A DNA stretch of 64,000 nt. Origin: Corythucha ciliata (lineage: Eukaryota > Arthropoda > Insecta > Hemiptera > Tingidae). Every line of letters starts with the position of its first letter. Position 1 is the stretch's first letter. Below, piece after piece: positions 1-10,480 of the stretch. The notes below the pieces were generated by a model, which was not told the DNA's origin, did not search any database, and saw only the letters and a list, made by a program, of their open reading frames with translations. The translations under genes were made by a program, and so were the position numbers. The stretch spans positions 10,769,253 through 10,833,252 of the forward strand of contig CM075939.1 in the NCBI GenBank assembly GCA_038030265.1, written 5' to 3'.

Positions 1-1217
1 CAGGAATTTCAAAGCTCACGTTTCACCCCATGAAATGCTGCAGGCTGTGGTACTGTGGAGTCGAAAGAAATTCCAGTTCACTAAGCAAGGTTTGAATAAT
101 TGAATAATTTTAGAAGAAAAACTGAAACCTCGCACGACACCAAATTGCAGGGGATCCCATCGATTTCCTGTCGTGGTTCTTGAACGCCCTCCACCTGGCT
201 TTAAACGGTACCAAAGCCCCAGATTCGTCCATTATTTATCGAACATTTCTCGGAGCGATGCGTGTAAGAAGCAGAAAAATCCCGCCGGTTGAATTGGATG
301 ACAAACAAAGGTTGGAGCTCCTTCTGACCAACGAGTATCAAGAGAAAGTGACTGATTCTCCGTTTTTATATTTGACTTGCGACCTACCCCCTCCGCCTTT
401 GTTCAAGGATGAAATCATGGAGAACATTATCCCTCAAGTAAACAATTTAAAACAAGAAAAATCCGCCGAAAATGTGTGCAATAATTATTGTTCAGGTAAA
501 TTTATTCAATTTATTGACGAAATTTAACGGAGAAACCGAGAAAGAGTACAAAACGTACAAAGAAAATTTCTTAAAGAAATTTGAAATAACCAAACTACCA
601 CCCTATCTAATTTTGTACATAAAGGTACGACCATCTTAACCCCCCCTCCCCTGTTTAATTTTTCAACTTTACTGTGTTCTCATTTATCTTTTTCAGAGAT
701 TTACTAAAAACACGTTCTTTGTGGAAAAAAACCCAACAATTGTGAATTTTCCTATTAAGTAAGCAGTGCTGTGACTCATCTATAAAAAGGACAGATTTTA
801 ATGATTCCCCCCTCCACCACGCCTAGGAATATAGATTTCGGCGAATTTTTAAGCCCGGAAATAAGGTCGCTCCACAAGAGTACTGTGTACGACTTAGTGG
901 CGAACATTGTTCACGACGGTGAGCCAGACAAGGGAACGTATAGAGTTCACGTTCTTCACAAGGTAAAAGTGGTTGGTTTTTCTCATGGCGTCAAGTCAAT
1001 AGAACGAGAAATTTGGCTTTTTCAAGGGAAATGGAAAGTGGTATGAGATGCAGGACCTACACGTCATTGACATTCTTCCGCAAATGATAACACTGACAGA
1101 AGCGTATATTCAAGTGAGTTTCATCGAACTTAGAAATATGCGCGAGAAAGGATAAAAATTGTCTCCTTATCTGTTTAGATTTATGAACTGAAGCACGAAG
1201 AGCAAAAAAGGGGGTAA
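1..1217 (+). CDS. USP39: USP39/SAD1-like tri-snRNP-associated ubiquitin-hydrolase-like protein, last seven exons (5' partial)
   Basis: Exons by splice sites and continuous homology: 2-89 (first base of window belongs to the preceding codon), 151-437, 496-624, 697-758, 827-962, 1027-1113, 1179-1217 (stop TAA 1215-1217). All introns are GT-AG, 58-72 nt, and phases agree at every junction. The product matches the C-terminal USP/UCH-fold domain of USP39 (yeast Sad1p), a U4/U6.U5 tri-snRNP factor needed for pre-mRNA splicing in the nucleus. Recognisable blocks are FKAHVSPHEMLQAVV, DFLSWFLNALH, KLPPYLILYIKRFTKN, YDLVANIVHDGEP and GKWYEMQDLHVIDILPQM. Where an active USP has the catalytic His in a G-H-Y motif, this protein has GTYRVHV, so His is replaced by Thr; loss of catalytic residues is known for USP39. 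The N-terminal zinc-finger half lies left of the window. Identification is by recalled family similarity, not a search. Confidence 0.95.
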
Positions 1218-1500
1218 CTCCAAGTATTTTGTACTATTTTCTTTATTAAAGTATTTTTTATGGAGAACACGAAAGACGCACTAATTTCGTGGTCCCCTAA
1301 AATACAGAAATCAGTTCCCTCTACTACAGGAGTCCGTTACGGAGGTAAGTTCGTGGTCGCTTTATCTGTGACTGTGTAAGTGGAATGGGACTAATGAAAA
1401 ACGTTTGTCGTTTCATCGACGATTTCATCGTACACTGGACTGGCCCCTCTCAAATATACGCAAATAAACGGTTGACGACAACTGGGTTCAACTAATTCTC
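1218..1500. other. Intergenic stretch after USP39
   Basis: AT-rich sequence with no coding signal on either strand. It ends where the degenerate ~30-bp repeat begins. Confidence 0.6.
1245..1250 (+). promoter_or_regulatory. Candidate poly(A) signal of USP39
   Basis: ATTAAA lies 28 nt after the stop codon, the first recognisable polyadenylation hexamer downstream. A very short 3' UTR would fit this compact gene. No other evidence for it. Confidence 0.45.
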
Positions 1501-2530
1501 AAAATTAGGGCAATTCCTGCCCTAAATATTTAAAAATTAACCATTTGCGCGCCAAGAATGCCCTAACTGACCATTCGGGTGTTGGCTTGAAGGGACTAAT
1601 TGCGTCCTTAAAAAAACAAAACTGACAATTCACGTTTATTATAAGTGCCTGAAGGACTGAAGAAAAACATTGTCTCTCCACAAATTTTTATTTTCTCATG
1701 GACCGGTTTCGACCTGTCTCAGGCCATCCTCAGCATTTCTGCATTCTGCATTTCTGGTGGTGGTATTATAAATGGCCCAACAGACTTAACGAACCCTAAA
1801 AATGGAAAAACTGACGATTCATGATCTGAAAATACCACACTGGCAATTCACTCTCTATAAATGACTATACTGACAATTTGCGCCCTAGAAATGGCAAGCT
1901 GACCATTCGCACCTCATAAATGGCGTGACTGACTATTCGCACCTTAAAAAATGGCACAACTCACTGTTTGCGTTCTCTTAATGGTTAAACTAATAATTCA
2001 CTCAATGAAAATGTCAAAACTGAATTCGTAACATACAACTGACTAAAATGACGGATTTATGCCCTAGGAATGGCCATACTGGCAGCGTTAAAATTGCCAA
2101 ACTGGCTATTCAGGCCCTATAAAATTGGTAAAACTGACTCTATGCGGCGTGCGATGAATGCTTAAACTGACCATTCGCACTTTGAAAATCCCTAAGCAGA
2201 TAATTCATGTCCTGAAAATGTCAAAATTGTTCATTCACGCGTTAGAAATGACTGAGCCTTCACGCCTTAGAAATGTCTAAACTGACGATCCTGGCCTTAA
2301 AAACTGGCAATTTACGCCCTGTAAATGGCATACTCAACTCATACCAGCAATTCACGGTCTAAAAAAGGCCTAAACTGATCGTTTGTGCTCTACGGAGGCT
2401 AAACAGACGATTCGCGCCTTCAAAGTGGCCATCTGCTCCTAAAAAATGGCCGAACAGGGCTATTTGTGCCCTTCAAGCGATAAACTGACCACTTGAGATT
2501 GCGCACCGAGCATGGGCCTACCAGTCCCCA
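1500..2530. repeat. Degenerate ~30-bp tandem repeat, subfamily A
   Basis: About 25 loosely conserved units, best seen at 1770-2500. The consensus reads roughly ATTCGCGCCCTAAAAATGGC followed by CAAACTGACC, period about 29-33 bp. Most units differ from the consensus at several positions and spacing drifts, so the array is old or poorly homogenised. The phrase 'AACTGAC(C/A)ATTC' recurs throughout. The same subfamily returns at 30880-31915. A different motif (ACCGGTTTCGACCTG then CAGGCCATCCTCAGCA, about 1702-1737), of a kind I recall from dispersed arthropod repeats, interrupts the array. Confidence 0.8.
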
Positions 2531-2639
2531 GAACCCCTCCCCCCACCAACCACCGTTAGCTACATGCCCCTCATGGACTGGATAAAGTTTTTGATTTGAT
2601 TTGAAACTATAAATTGCTTTATTGGCAGATCACGCCCAG

Positions 2640-3770
2640 GTAATGCACAGGTTGGAAACGCTAACACGCGGCTAAAATGTAGAAAAAGCGAAAATGTGCT
2701 GATAAAATTGAGAAACATCACTAATTCTCGAAAAAAATCGAAATCGTCGTGAAATTTATAATTTAAAAATAATGATTTTTTGACAGAAATGGATGGATAG
2801 ATGTAAATTTTTCGCACCTTCAGAAGGCATTTTTGTGGCTAAAATTCAGAAAAATGGCAAATTCATGCATGGCTATATAGTATGATGTTAAAAAATACGC
2901 TAATGTTAAAAAATTCACGGCTAGAACTGCCGTGAAGCAATAATATACACCTATAAAAGTTATATAGTTTTGTTAATGCGGTGGTAAAATGTGAACAAAA
3001 TTATCAGCCTGGTCAAAATTAAGATAAAGGTTAATTTTAAGCCTAAAAATGGAGAAAATTGCTAATTTGCGGCTAAAAATGGAAAAAATCGCCAATCTAC
3101 AGCTAACATTGCGCCAAACGCCAATTTGTGACTGAAATTGAGAAAATTCGCTAATTCACAGGTTTGAAACGCTACGACGCGTCGCCGCTAGATTAAAAAA
3201 AAAGCGTTAATTCGTGGTTGAAATTAAGAAAAATTCTAATTTGCGCCAAAAACTGAATATACGCCAATTTACGGATTCTGAAGGCAATTTTTCAGGCTGA
3301 AATTGAAAAACAGCGCCAATTTATGGCAATAGGCGAAGAAACCGTTAATTCGTGAGTAAACTGAGGAAAATCGCTCATGCATTGCATTGCGTATGGTGAA
3401 CCAAAAAATCCTAATTCTTAAAAAGTTCCCCTGTTTTGCTGCTAATATTGTGGAAAGCACTTAAGAAAAACGTTAATTTCCAGCTAAAACTGAGAAAATT
3501 GCTAATCCCCTGGTAAAAAAATTAAAAAATCGGTAATATGCTGCTAAAATTGAAGAAAACGCCAAAACTCGTGGGTAATTAAGAAAAATCGCTCACGTGA
3601 TAAAAACGATACTTATTTGCTGCTAAATTTGAGAAAATGCGCTAATTCATGGCTAAGGAAGGGGGTGGGGCAAAACCGCTTATCTGCGGCTGAAATTGAG
3701 AAGAACGATACACTTGGACAAAAAAGCGCTAATTTGCGGGTAGAGTCCAAAAATCGCCCCTAACTGAGAG
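2640..3770. repeat. Degenerate ~30-bp tandem repeat, subfamily B
   Basis: Units with consensus roughly ATTCGCGGCTAAAATTGAG followed by AAAAATCGCTA, period about 30-33 bp, each copy with several differences. The array follows subfamily A almost directly (single-copy-like join at about 2500-2640). The unit aligns with subfamily A over ATTCGCG and CTAAAA, so the two look like diverged versions of one repeat. Another B array is at 51700-52420. No long open frame or RNA gene is visible inside. Confidence 0.8.
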
Positions 3771-3945
3771 ATTGGGGCTTTTATGAGGCCAACAAGATCT
3801 GATCCCCCCCCCCCTCAGGACAAATTCCTACTTACGCCACTGCTTATTTCCCCAATAACATGTATTGTTCGGCGGCGTGAGTGTCATTGTTGAAGCGATC
3901 TTGGCCGATCCGGCGAGTTGGCTTTGAGAGAACATACATTGAGCC

Positions 3946-3989
3946 CTAAGGCCAATGACATACTGGGCGGTTTGCCGCGGCGGTTTCCC
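3946..3989 (+). repeat. Left copy of a GACATACTG terminal-type inverted repeat
   Basis: CCTAAGG, then CAATGACATACTGGGCGG, then TTTGCCGCG. It pairs, inverted, with 9178-9225. The pair brackets the nest of foldback elements, and may be the ends of an older element into which the others inserted. A further ACATACTG copy occurs just inside, at about 4014. Confidence 0.55.
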
Positions 3990-4997
3990 GCAAACAGTGG
4001 AGTTTCGATGAGAAATGACATACTGAAGAAACTGCGCCTGACTGTGGTTTTTTTCCCGCGCCGTGGTATTATTTCTCCCGCGACATGCCAGCGGGTTTTA
4101 GTGCATTTCATTCTGAAAATGCACTATTGTTCTCGTCGTGATGGTGGCAAACATGGGTCATGTCATATTTTTTTCATGTTTCAGAACCTCTAGAACACGA
4201 ATTCAGTGGTCTCCGGAATTCACATATACTATACAGGGTGTTCAAAAAATGGATGTCAATATTTTGCCCTGTGAATGTACGTCCAAAATGCGTCAAAATT
4301 ATCCGTATTAACCATAGTCCGATTCCTAATAGTTTCCGAGATATTAAGGAAATAAGCACTTTTGTAATGGGCCTCGTTTTTACGGATAAAACCGTTCGTA
4401 GCTTGGCAACCAGAGCTCTCACGTCAAATTAAGTGGCACCATTGGAAAGGACAGACTTTTTTTCATTAGACTTCGTGTTGTTCAATTCAATTTTGTTCGT
4501 ACGCGCTGAGGAAATCAGCTGCGAACTCAAAATTATGTTTAAGTTCATTGTCGTTGGCCATAATTTGAAGTCAGATTTCTGCTCAACAGGTGCTTTCCGA
4601 GATGACATTTTTTGAGAAAAGTTGGCGCACGGTACCATCGTTAAAGTGACATGTTCATCCTCACCCTTTACCCACAATTTATCCAGAGTTTCTCTATTCA
4701 TGCTATAAAAAACGCTACATGCATCCTCATGTAGTCATTACATTAGTGACCAGAGTAGCTCCTAATAATTGTAACTCTCATGTTTTATTACTCTTCTTGT
4801 TGATGATAGGCGGATCATTTTTCTAGATTCTCATTTCTAGAAAAATTTGGAAGTTCTGAAAAAATGATTTTTTTAAATTTCCACTTTTCGGTGATCCGGT
4901 AGGGTTTTCCTAAAGAAAACCCCTAGAAAAACACGAATAAATTTATTACAAATTCTAAAATTAAGTTATCCATAGAAGTTTTCGTACATAAAAGGGA

Positions 4998-5345
4998 TTA
5001 AGTAATTTTTAATTCAAAGAAAAAATTCGAATTGCCTCCCTTGTTAGCGGATACAAAGTTGTGCGCGTCTTCCAACGACCGGTGGACCTTATCGAGCAAT
5101 TCATCACGGGTACTGTTGCACGTGTTGATTATTTTTTGTCTTATGTCTCGATGTCTGGAATAGGATCTGCGTAGACTATAGTTTTGATGTGTCCCCATGC
5201 GTAGAAGTCTAAAGGGTTCAAGTCAGGTGAACGCAGCGGCCATAAATTTGGACCAGCTATTCCGATCCATCAGTTCAGGAAAGTTGGGTCCAGAATACGG
5301 CGGGCTAATCTACTAAAATGAGGAGGAGCTCCATCATGCATGCAG
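4998..5345 (-). pseudogene. Degraded Tc1/mariner-type transposase, C-terminal fragment
   Basis: Read on the minus strand from about 5345 there is MDGAPPHFSRLARRIL, then, after an in-frame stop, WIGIAGPNLWPLRSPDLNP and LDFYAWGHIKT. This is the conserved block before the last catalytic acidic residue in IS630/Tc1/mariner DDE transposases (H-D-x-A-P-H and W-P-x-x-S-P-D-L-N-P). After a frameshift near 5170 the tail continues to a stop at 4998-5000. The frameshift and internal stop make it inactive, and the N-terminal two thirds are absent. An inverted copy of the tail (5339-5500, +) begins at the ADPIPDIET block, so the terminal part of the coding region is present in both arms. Confidence 0.75.
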
Positions 5346-5502
5346 ATCCTATTCCAGACATCGAGACATTAAGACAAAAAATAATCAACACGTGCAACAG
5401 TATCCGTGATGAATTGCTCGATAAGGTCCTGCACAGGTCGTTGGAAAGACGCGCACAACATTGTGTCCCCCAACAAGGGAGCCAATTCGAATTTTTTCTT
5501 TA

Positions 5503-6932
5503 TACAGGGTGGATCCGTATAAGTGTGACAAAAATTGTTGGGTAAAACTACGTTAAAAGTGGAGTAAAATGGTACCTTCGGAAGTGTCCTACGTCGATCC
5601 GTTCCGGAGTTATGATTTTTTTTGTGTTTAAAAAAGTAACCAATGCTTGCTTCAAAAAATCCGCAATTTCTCGGCTTATATCGCATGAAATCCAAAATGT
5701 GATGCCATTTTCAGAAACTACGGAACATTTCCTTTAGGATAGAGGTCATTTTATTGCTTGAAATAATCGTCAACACCCAGAAATCTGGCCTTTTTTCCAT
5801 AAATTTACGTGTCCTCTAAAATTTGTCCGTTTTACGAAAAGTCGCTGTACCCAAACAGCTTTCTCAACAGATTTTCGGTGTATCACAAAAACTTCCCCGT
5901 CTTCTAAGCTTCCTTTTGGCGTGTTCACATTTCATGTTACCACTGACGTTTCTCACAAAAACGTCACGAGAATGCACAAAAACCGTGTTTTTACGAAACA
6001 TGGGCCATTGGCTACGGTATTGGTGAAGGGTGCGGAGAGACCGGCAGTAAGTGAGAACAGGATATCTTACCATGGAGAAGATACCGCAGGCAAGAGACAT
6101 TCAATTTGACCCCCCCCCCTCCATCCATTTCTGCCGATCTCTGAGCACCCTTCACGAATGTTGTTGGCACCTGGCACATAGGCAATTGCCTATATTTTTC
6201 TGTCAAAATACTGTTTTAGAAAGGGAGGACAGAATATTTTAGGAAAGAGAAGATATCGTAGGCAAACGGCATTCAATTATACCCCCCCCCCCTGAATGGC
6301 GACAATTTAATGAATCACTGGAGGGAGAAGGGTCAAATCGAATGCCTCTTGCCTTCTCCATGGTAAGATATACTGTTCTCACTTACCGCCGATCTCCCTG
6401 CACCCTTCTCGAATACCGTTGACAATGGTCCATGCTTCGTAAAAACACGGTTTTTGTGCATTCTCGTGACGTTTTTGTGAGAAACGTCAGTGGTAACATG
6501 AAATGTGAACACGCCAAAAGGAAGCTTAGAAGACGGGGAAGTTTTTGTGATGCACCGAAAATCTGTTGAGAAAGCTGTTTGGGTACAGCGACTTTTCGTA
6601 AAACGGACAAATTTTAGAGGACACGTAAATTTATGGAAAAAATGCCAGATTTCTGGGTGTTGACGATTATTTCAAGCAATAAAATGGCCTCTATCCTAAA
6701 GGAAATGTTCCGTAGTTTCTGAAAATGGCATCACTTTTTGGATTTCGTGCGATATAAGCCGAGAAATTGCGGATTTTTTGAAGCAAGCATTGGTTACTTT
6801 TTTAAACACAAAAAAAAATCATAACTCCGGAACGGATCGACGTAGGACACTTCCGAAGGTACCATTTTACTCCACTTTTAACGTAGTTTTACCCAAAATT
6901 TTTTGTCACACTTATACGGATCCACCCTGTAT
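5503..6932. mobile_element. Inner foldback element with ~605-bp arms
   Basis: The ends are TACAGGGTGGATCCG at 5503 and its reverse complement ending at 6931. Arms 5503-6115 and 6327-6932 are almost identical; the loop is 6116-6326. It sits in the right arm of the outer element, flanked on both sides by TA as expected of Tc1/mariner insertion. Each arm carries the stretch GAGAAG...CATTCAATTTGACC, and a third copy with a poly-C end lies in the loop (about 6247-6292). No transposase is visible in it. Confidence 0.85.
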
Positions 6933-7732
6933 TAAAAATTACTTAATCCCTTTTATGTACGAAAACTTCTATGGATAACTTAATTTTAGAATTTGTAATA
7001 AATTTATTCGTGTTTTTCTAGGGGTTTTCTTTAGGAAAACCCTACCGGATCACCGAAAAGTGGAAATTTAAAAAATTCATTTTTTCAGAACTTCCAAATT
7101 TTTCTAGAAATGAGAATCTAGAAAAATGATCCGCCTATCATCAACAAGAAGAGTAATAAAACATGAGAGTTACAATTATTAGGAGCTACTCTGGTCACTA
7201 ATGTAATGACTACATGAGGATGCATGTAGCGTTTTTTATAGCATGAATAGAGAAACTCTGGAAAAATTGTGGGTAAAGGGTGGGGATGAACATGTCACTT
7301 TAACGATGGTACCGTGCGCCAACTTTTCTCAAAAAATGTCATCTCGGAAAGCACCTGTTGAGCAGAAATCTGACTTCAAATTATGGCCAACGATGATGAA
7401 CTTGAACATAATTTTGAGTTCGCAGCTGATTTCCTCAGCGCGTACGAACAAAATTGAATTGAACAACACGAAGTCTAATGAAAAAAAGTCTGTCCTTTCC
7501 AATGGTGCCACTTAATTTGACGTGAGAGCTCTGGTTGCCAAGCTACGAACGGTTTTATCCGTAAAAACGAGGCCCATTACAAAAGTTCTTATTTCCTAAA
7601 TATCTCGGAAACGATTAGGAATCGGACTATGGTTAATACGGATAATTTTGACGCATTTTGGACGTACATTCACAGAGCAAAATATTGACATCCATTTTTT
7701 GAACACCCTGTATATTTATGTTTGTTTTTATA

Positions 7733-7902
7733 TATCGCACCCTTACTTCAAAAGTGACACAACTCAAAAAATATGAATTTTCAGTTATGACTATCAAGGT
7801 GGTCAGTGGGAGTAAGTGGGTCCCCACTGACCACCTTTTGTATAGTCATAACTGACAATTCATATTTTTGAGTTGTGTCACTTTTAAAGTAAGGGTGCGA
7901 TA
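7733..7902. mobile_element. Short hairpin MITE, about 170 bp
   Basis: TATCGCACCCTTACTT at 7733 pairs with AAGTAAGGGTGCGATA ending at 7902, and pairing continues almost to the centre (TGGTCAGTGGG against CCCACTGACCA). It abuts the outer foldback on its left and the next inverted-repeat element on its right. Confidence 0.8.
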
Positions 7903-7905
7903 TTA

Positions 7906-8492
7906 TGTCGCATCCACTTGTCGAAATTGCCCATTTCATGACAAGGATGTCCATTTCACGAAGTGGCTCCACTTACCGTAATTGCAAAAAATTGCGACAT
8001 CTGGGCCCTATTGCACAATGTTTTATTAGCTAATACCTATTACAGCTGTTTTATTAGCTAATATTAGCTATATTATTAGCTAATAAATCATTGTGCAATA
8101 GGGCCCAGGACAAAAAAAAAGTCCATTTCTTGAAAAGGAAATCGCGTTTGTCCAGTTGCTGAAATTAAGCTTCCTTACTGAAAGTGGATGCACAACGTCA
8201 TTTTTTAGCGGGTTTTCGAGTGCTCAGTAAAATAGCATTTTTAAATAAAAAAAAAAACTTCAGCATCTGAGGGTCCTCACTCATCCATTTCACGAAAAGG
8301 ATAATGTTGTGCATGCACTTGTAGTCAGAAAGCTTAATTTCGGCAACTGGACAAACACGATTTCCTTTTTTAAGAAATGGACAATTTTTTAGTCCAGATG
8401 TCGTAATTTTTTGATGTTACGGCAAGGGGAGCCACTTCGTGAAATTGACATCCATTTCGTGAAGTGGACTATTACTCGACATGGATGCGACA
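7906..8492. mobile_element. Foldback element with TGTCGCATCC ends, carrying a nested MITE
   Basis: TGTCGCATCC at 7906 pairs with ATGGATGCGACA at 8481-8492. Inner blocks such as TTTGTCCAGTTGCTGAAATT pair with AATTTCGGCAACTGGACAAA on the right. The left arm is interrupted by the 108-bp element at 8001-8108. Arm divergence is higher than in the 4.2-7.7 kb element, so it appears older. Confidence 0.7.
8001..8108. mobile_element. Small palindromic MITE with CTGGGCCCTATTGCACAATG ends
   Basis: CTGGGCCCTATTGCACAATG at 8001-8020 is inverted at 8089-8108. The centre is a run of TTATTAGCTAATA repeats. It is inserted in the left arm of the 7906-8492 element. Confidence 0.8.
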
Positions 8493-9177
8493 TTTATATG
8501 TATATCTTTATGGCCGTTTTCTTGTTACACGATAACTCTCTTAGAAGTTAATTTAGCGGAACGCGCTTGGGCACAAAAATCAGTAGTCATAAGACCCCGG
8601 TCGGTATTGCGTAATGCATTTGGGCCAAATTGGTCAAGGTGGAGGGGGGACAATAGGGCTTAAAATAGTCAAAAAATCACTACAAATCACCAGTTGATTC
8701 TAGAAGCATCATATTCGTTACGATGATGTCATTTTGAAGTAGCCTTTGATTCCCATTAAGTTCAGCTTAAACAACCCCGGCAGCAAACAATACGAGGAAG
8801 GGTCAAACATTAACGAAACAAATCATGGTCTCAACGTTATTACTTCTGGGACGGCTTAGGGTATCCGCATACGAAATGAAATGCACTCTATCCGACCGCC
8901 AGCTGCCGGAGCGAAATTTTTTTTCCTCCCGCGGCGGTCGAGCGGTGCTTTTTTTTAGAGGAGAGCAAGGGTCCGTCTGTGAGCGACATACTGGGGCGGT
9001 TTCCCGCACGCGGTTTTAGTGTCCGTTTTTTTTTTTTTTTTTTCTGTTAGTTCGAGGAAAAGTTGTGATTTTTATTTAACATTCATTTATTTATTTTTGT
9101 TTTAATTATTAATGAAGACAAGGTTTGATTGGCGAATTTCGAAAGTAAAATTTGGGGTAAACAGATAAGAATACCGC

Positions 9178-9225
9178 GCGCGGTTTCTCGCTCGCGGCAA
9201 ACCGTCCAGTATGTCATAGGCCTAA
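9178..9225 (-). repeat. Right copy of the GACATACTG inverted repeat
   Basis: Reverse complement of the copy at 3946-3989 with few mismatches over about 40 bp. A direct-orientation relative (GCGACATACTGGGGCGG) lies at 8978-9020, so the boundary is complex. Confidence 0.55.
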
Positions 9226-9227
9226 CG

Positions 9228-10480
9228 ATGACATACGGTTGATGGAGGAGGGGATGGCTGATCTCGTTGTTTCACCCACACCTACACCCACAGTTTAATA
9301 ACTGTCAATGTCAACGTTTTTGATATCAGACATGTGCCTGCTTACTTCTTAGTTCTTCTCTCTTATCATTCGCTTTGTGCATGAGTTGAGCCTAATAATG
9401 AGTATAACAAATAAAGTAATAGAGATTAGTGATCATACTCGGACTCGGAACGGTTCTGCATCCTAATTTCTAACGTTTGTGTATATTATATCCTCCTTGG
9501 TTTTTACTCAAGTTGCTGATGACATAATATTATGGATTGAAATAAGGTAGTATTTCTCTATTACTCCTCTACGTCTACGATCTATGATCCAAGATGTCCA
9601 TTCCCATTTCCTCCTTTTTTCCAGCGCACAGCCTCTCACGCAAAAAGCTTTCCTCAAATGCGTTTGTTCTTTGTTATGATGTTATGTTGTCTCATTTATC
9701 TTATCAAAGGGGAAAGTTTTTAAGCGCCAACCTAACTACTGAATTACGGAAACTAAATTCATCATGATTTGTCGACTGGGGAACAAAATATCTCGGAGGC
9801 GCGTTTTCACCCAAAAATTTCATTAATAGGAGGACCCTTATTGTATGACGAGGCCGTGACGATCGTCATTTTTTTTTCTCCCTATCACAATTTTCAACCA
9901 TCACAAAGTCCTCGTAGTAAAATCATTCTTATTTTAGACACATCAAAAAATTGTGTGGCAAAGTGACGTACCTTATACGAGCCGGGCGCTCGTTTCCTCC
10001 CGCCGCTATTCATTTCTGGGAAAAAAGGGCCGTACTACGACTGTGGGGCACTTACCAGCAAACGCACGAGGGGATAAAAATGAAGCGACCGCGGATTTGC
10101 CGGGTAGGCACATAAACGTGATTTTAATGTTCATATTCACTCGAAAAACACTCACTGTGGATTTTTGAACGATTCTTTCTAGGATTAAACGAGGTGACAG
10201 CGGATGGCAGAGGACTGACACTTGGACGCGGGGACCCGGCCTGTTGTACGGCGCTGCGTGACGAGAAAAATAAAGTATGGCCGCCGCCCCCCTCCCATCA
10301 TCTCTTTAGACAAGTCTGTACTCGGTTCTGCTGGTTCTGCGGGTTGGGTCGTGAGACGGATGGACAGATTTTATCAGGTTTATTTTTCATTTTCACGTGT
10401 ATAATTTTAAAATTTGAATTGGAATGTAAATAATTCAATAGGAAACCTGTGTGGTAATTCAGAACGATTTTTTTCTAAAT
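9228..10480. other. Non-coding stretch
   Basis: No recognisable gene on either strand. Open frames here are short and lack any family resemblance. The first part is AT-rich; GC and CpG content rise from about 9970. Confidence 0.5.

Larger units (their letters stand above)
4230..7713. mobile_element. Palindromic Tc1/mariner-like foldback element with a second foldback inserted in its right arm
   Basis: The outer ends are TATACAGGGTGTTCAAAAAA at 4230 and its reverse complement ending at 7713. Left arm 4230-5165 pairs with the right arm, which is split into 5339-5502 and 6933-7713 by the inner element at 5503-6932. The arms are nearly identical: an accidental 90-codon open frame at 4429-4701 (-) and 7243-7515 (+) differs at only three residues between the arms. 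The unpaired centre, 5166-5338, carries transposase-like coding sequence on the minus strand. Without the inner insertion the element would be about 2.05 kb. The 90-codon frames themselves look non-coding. Confidence 0.85.

Noticed and set aside
1500..3770. CRISPR-like array of ~30-bp repeats
   Set aside because: The units are directly adjacent, highly diverged, and have no constant repeat with unique spacers. The DNA is eukaryotic.
4429..4701. A 90-codon open frame repeated almost identically at 7243-7515 on the other strand
   Set aside because: Both lie in the arms of the palindromic transposon, so the likeness follows from the inverted repeat. There is no protein resemblance and the opposite strand is open too.
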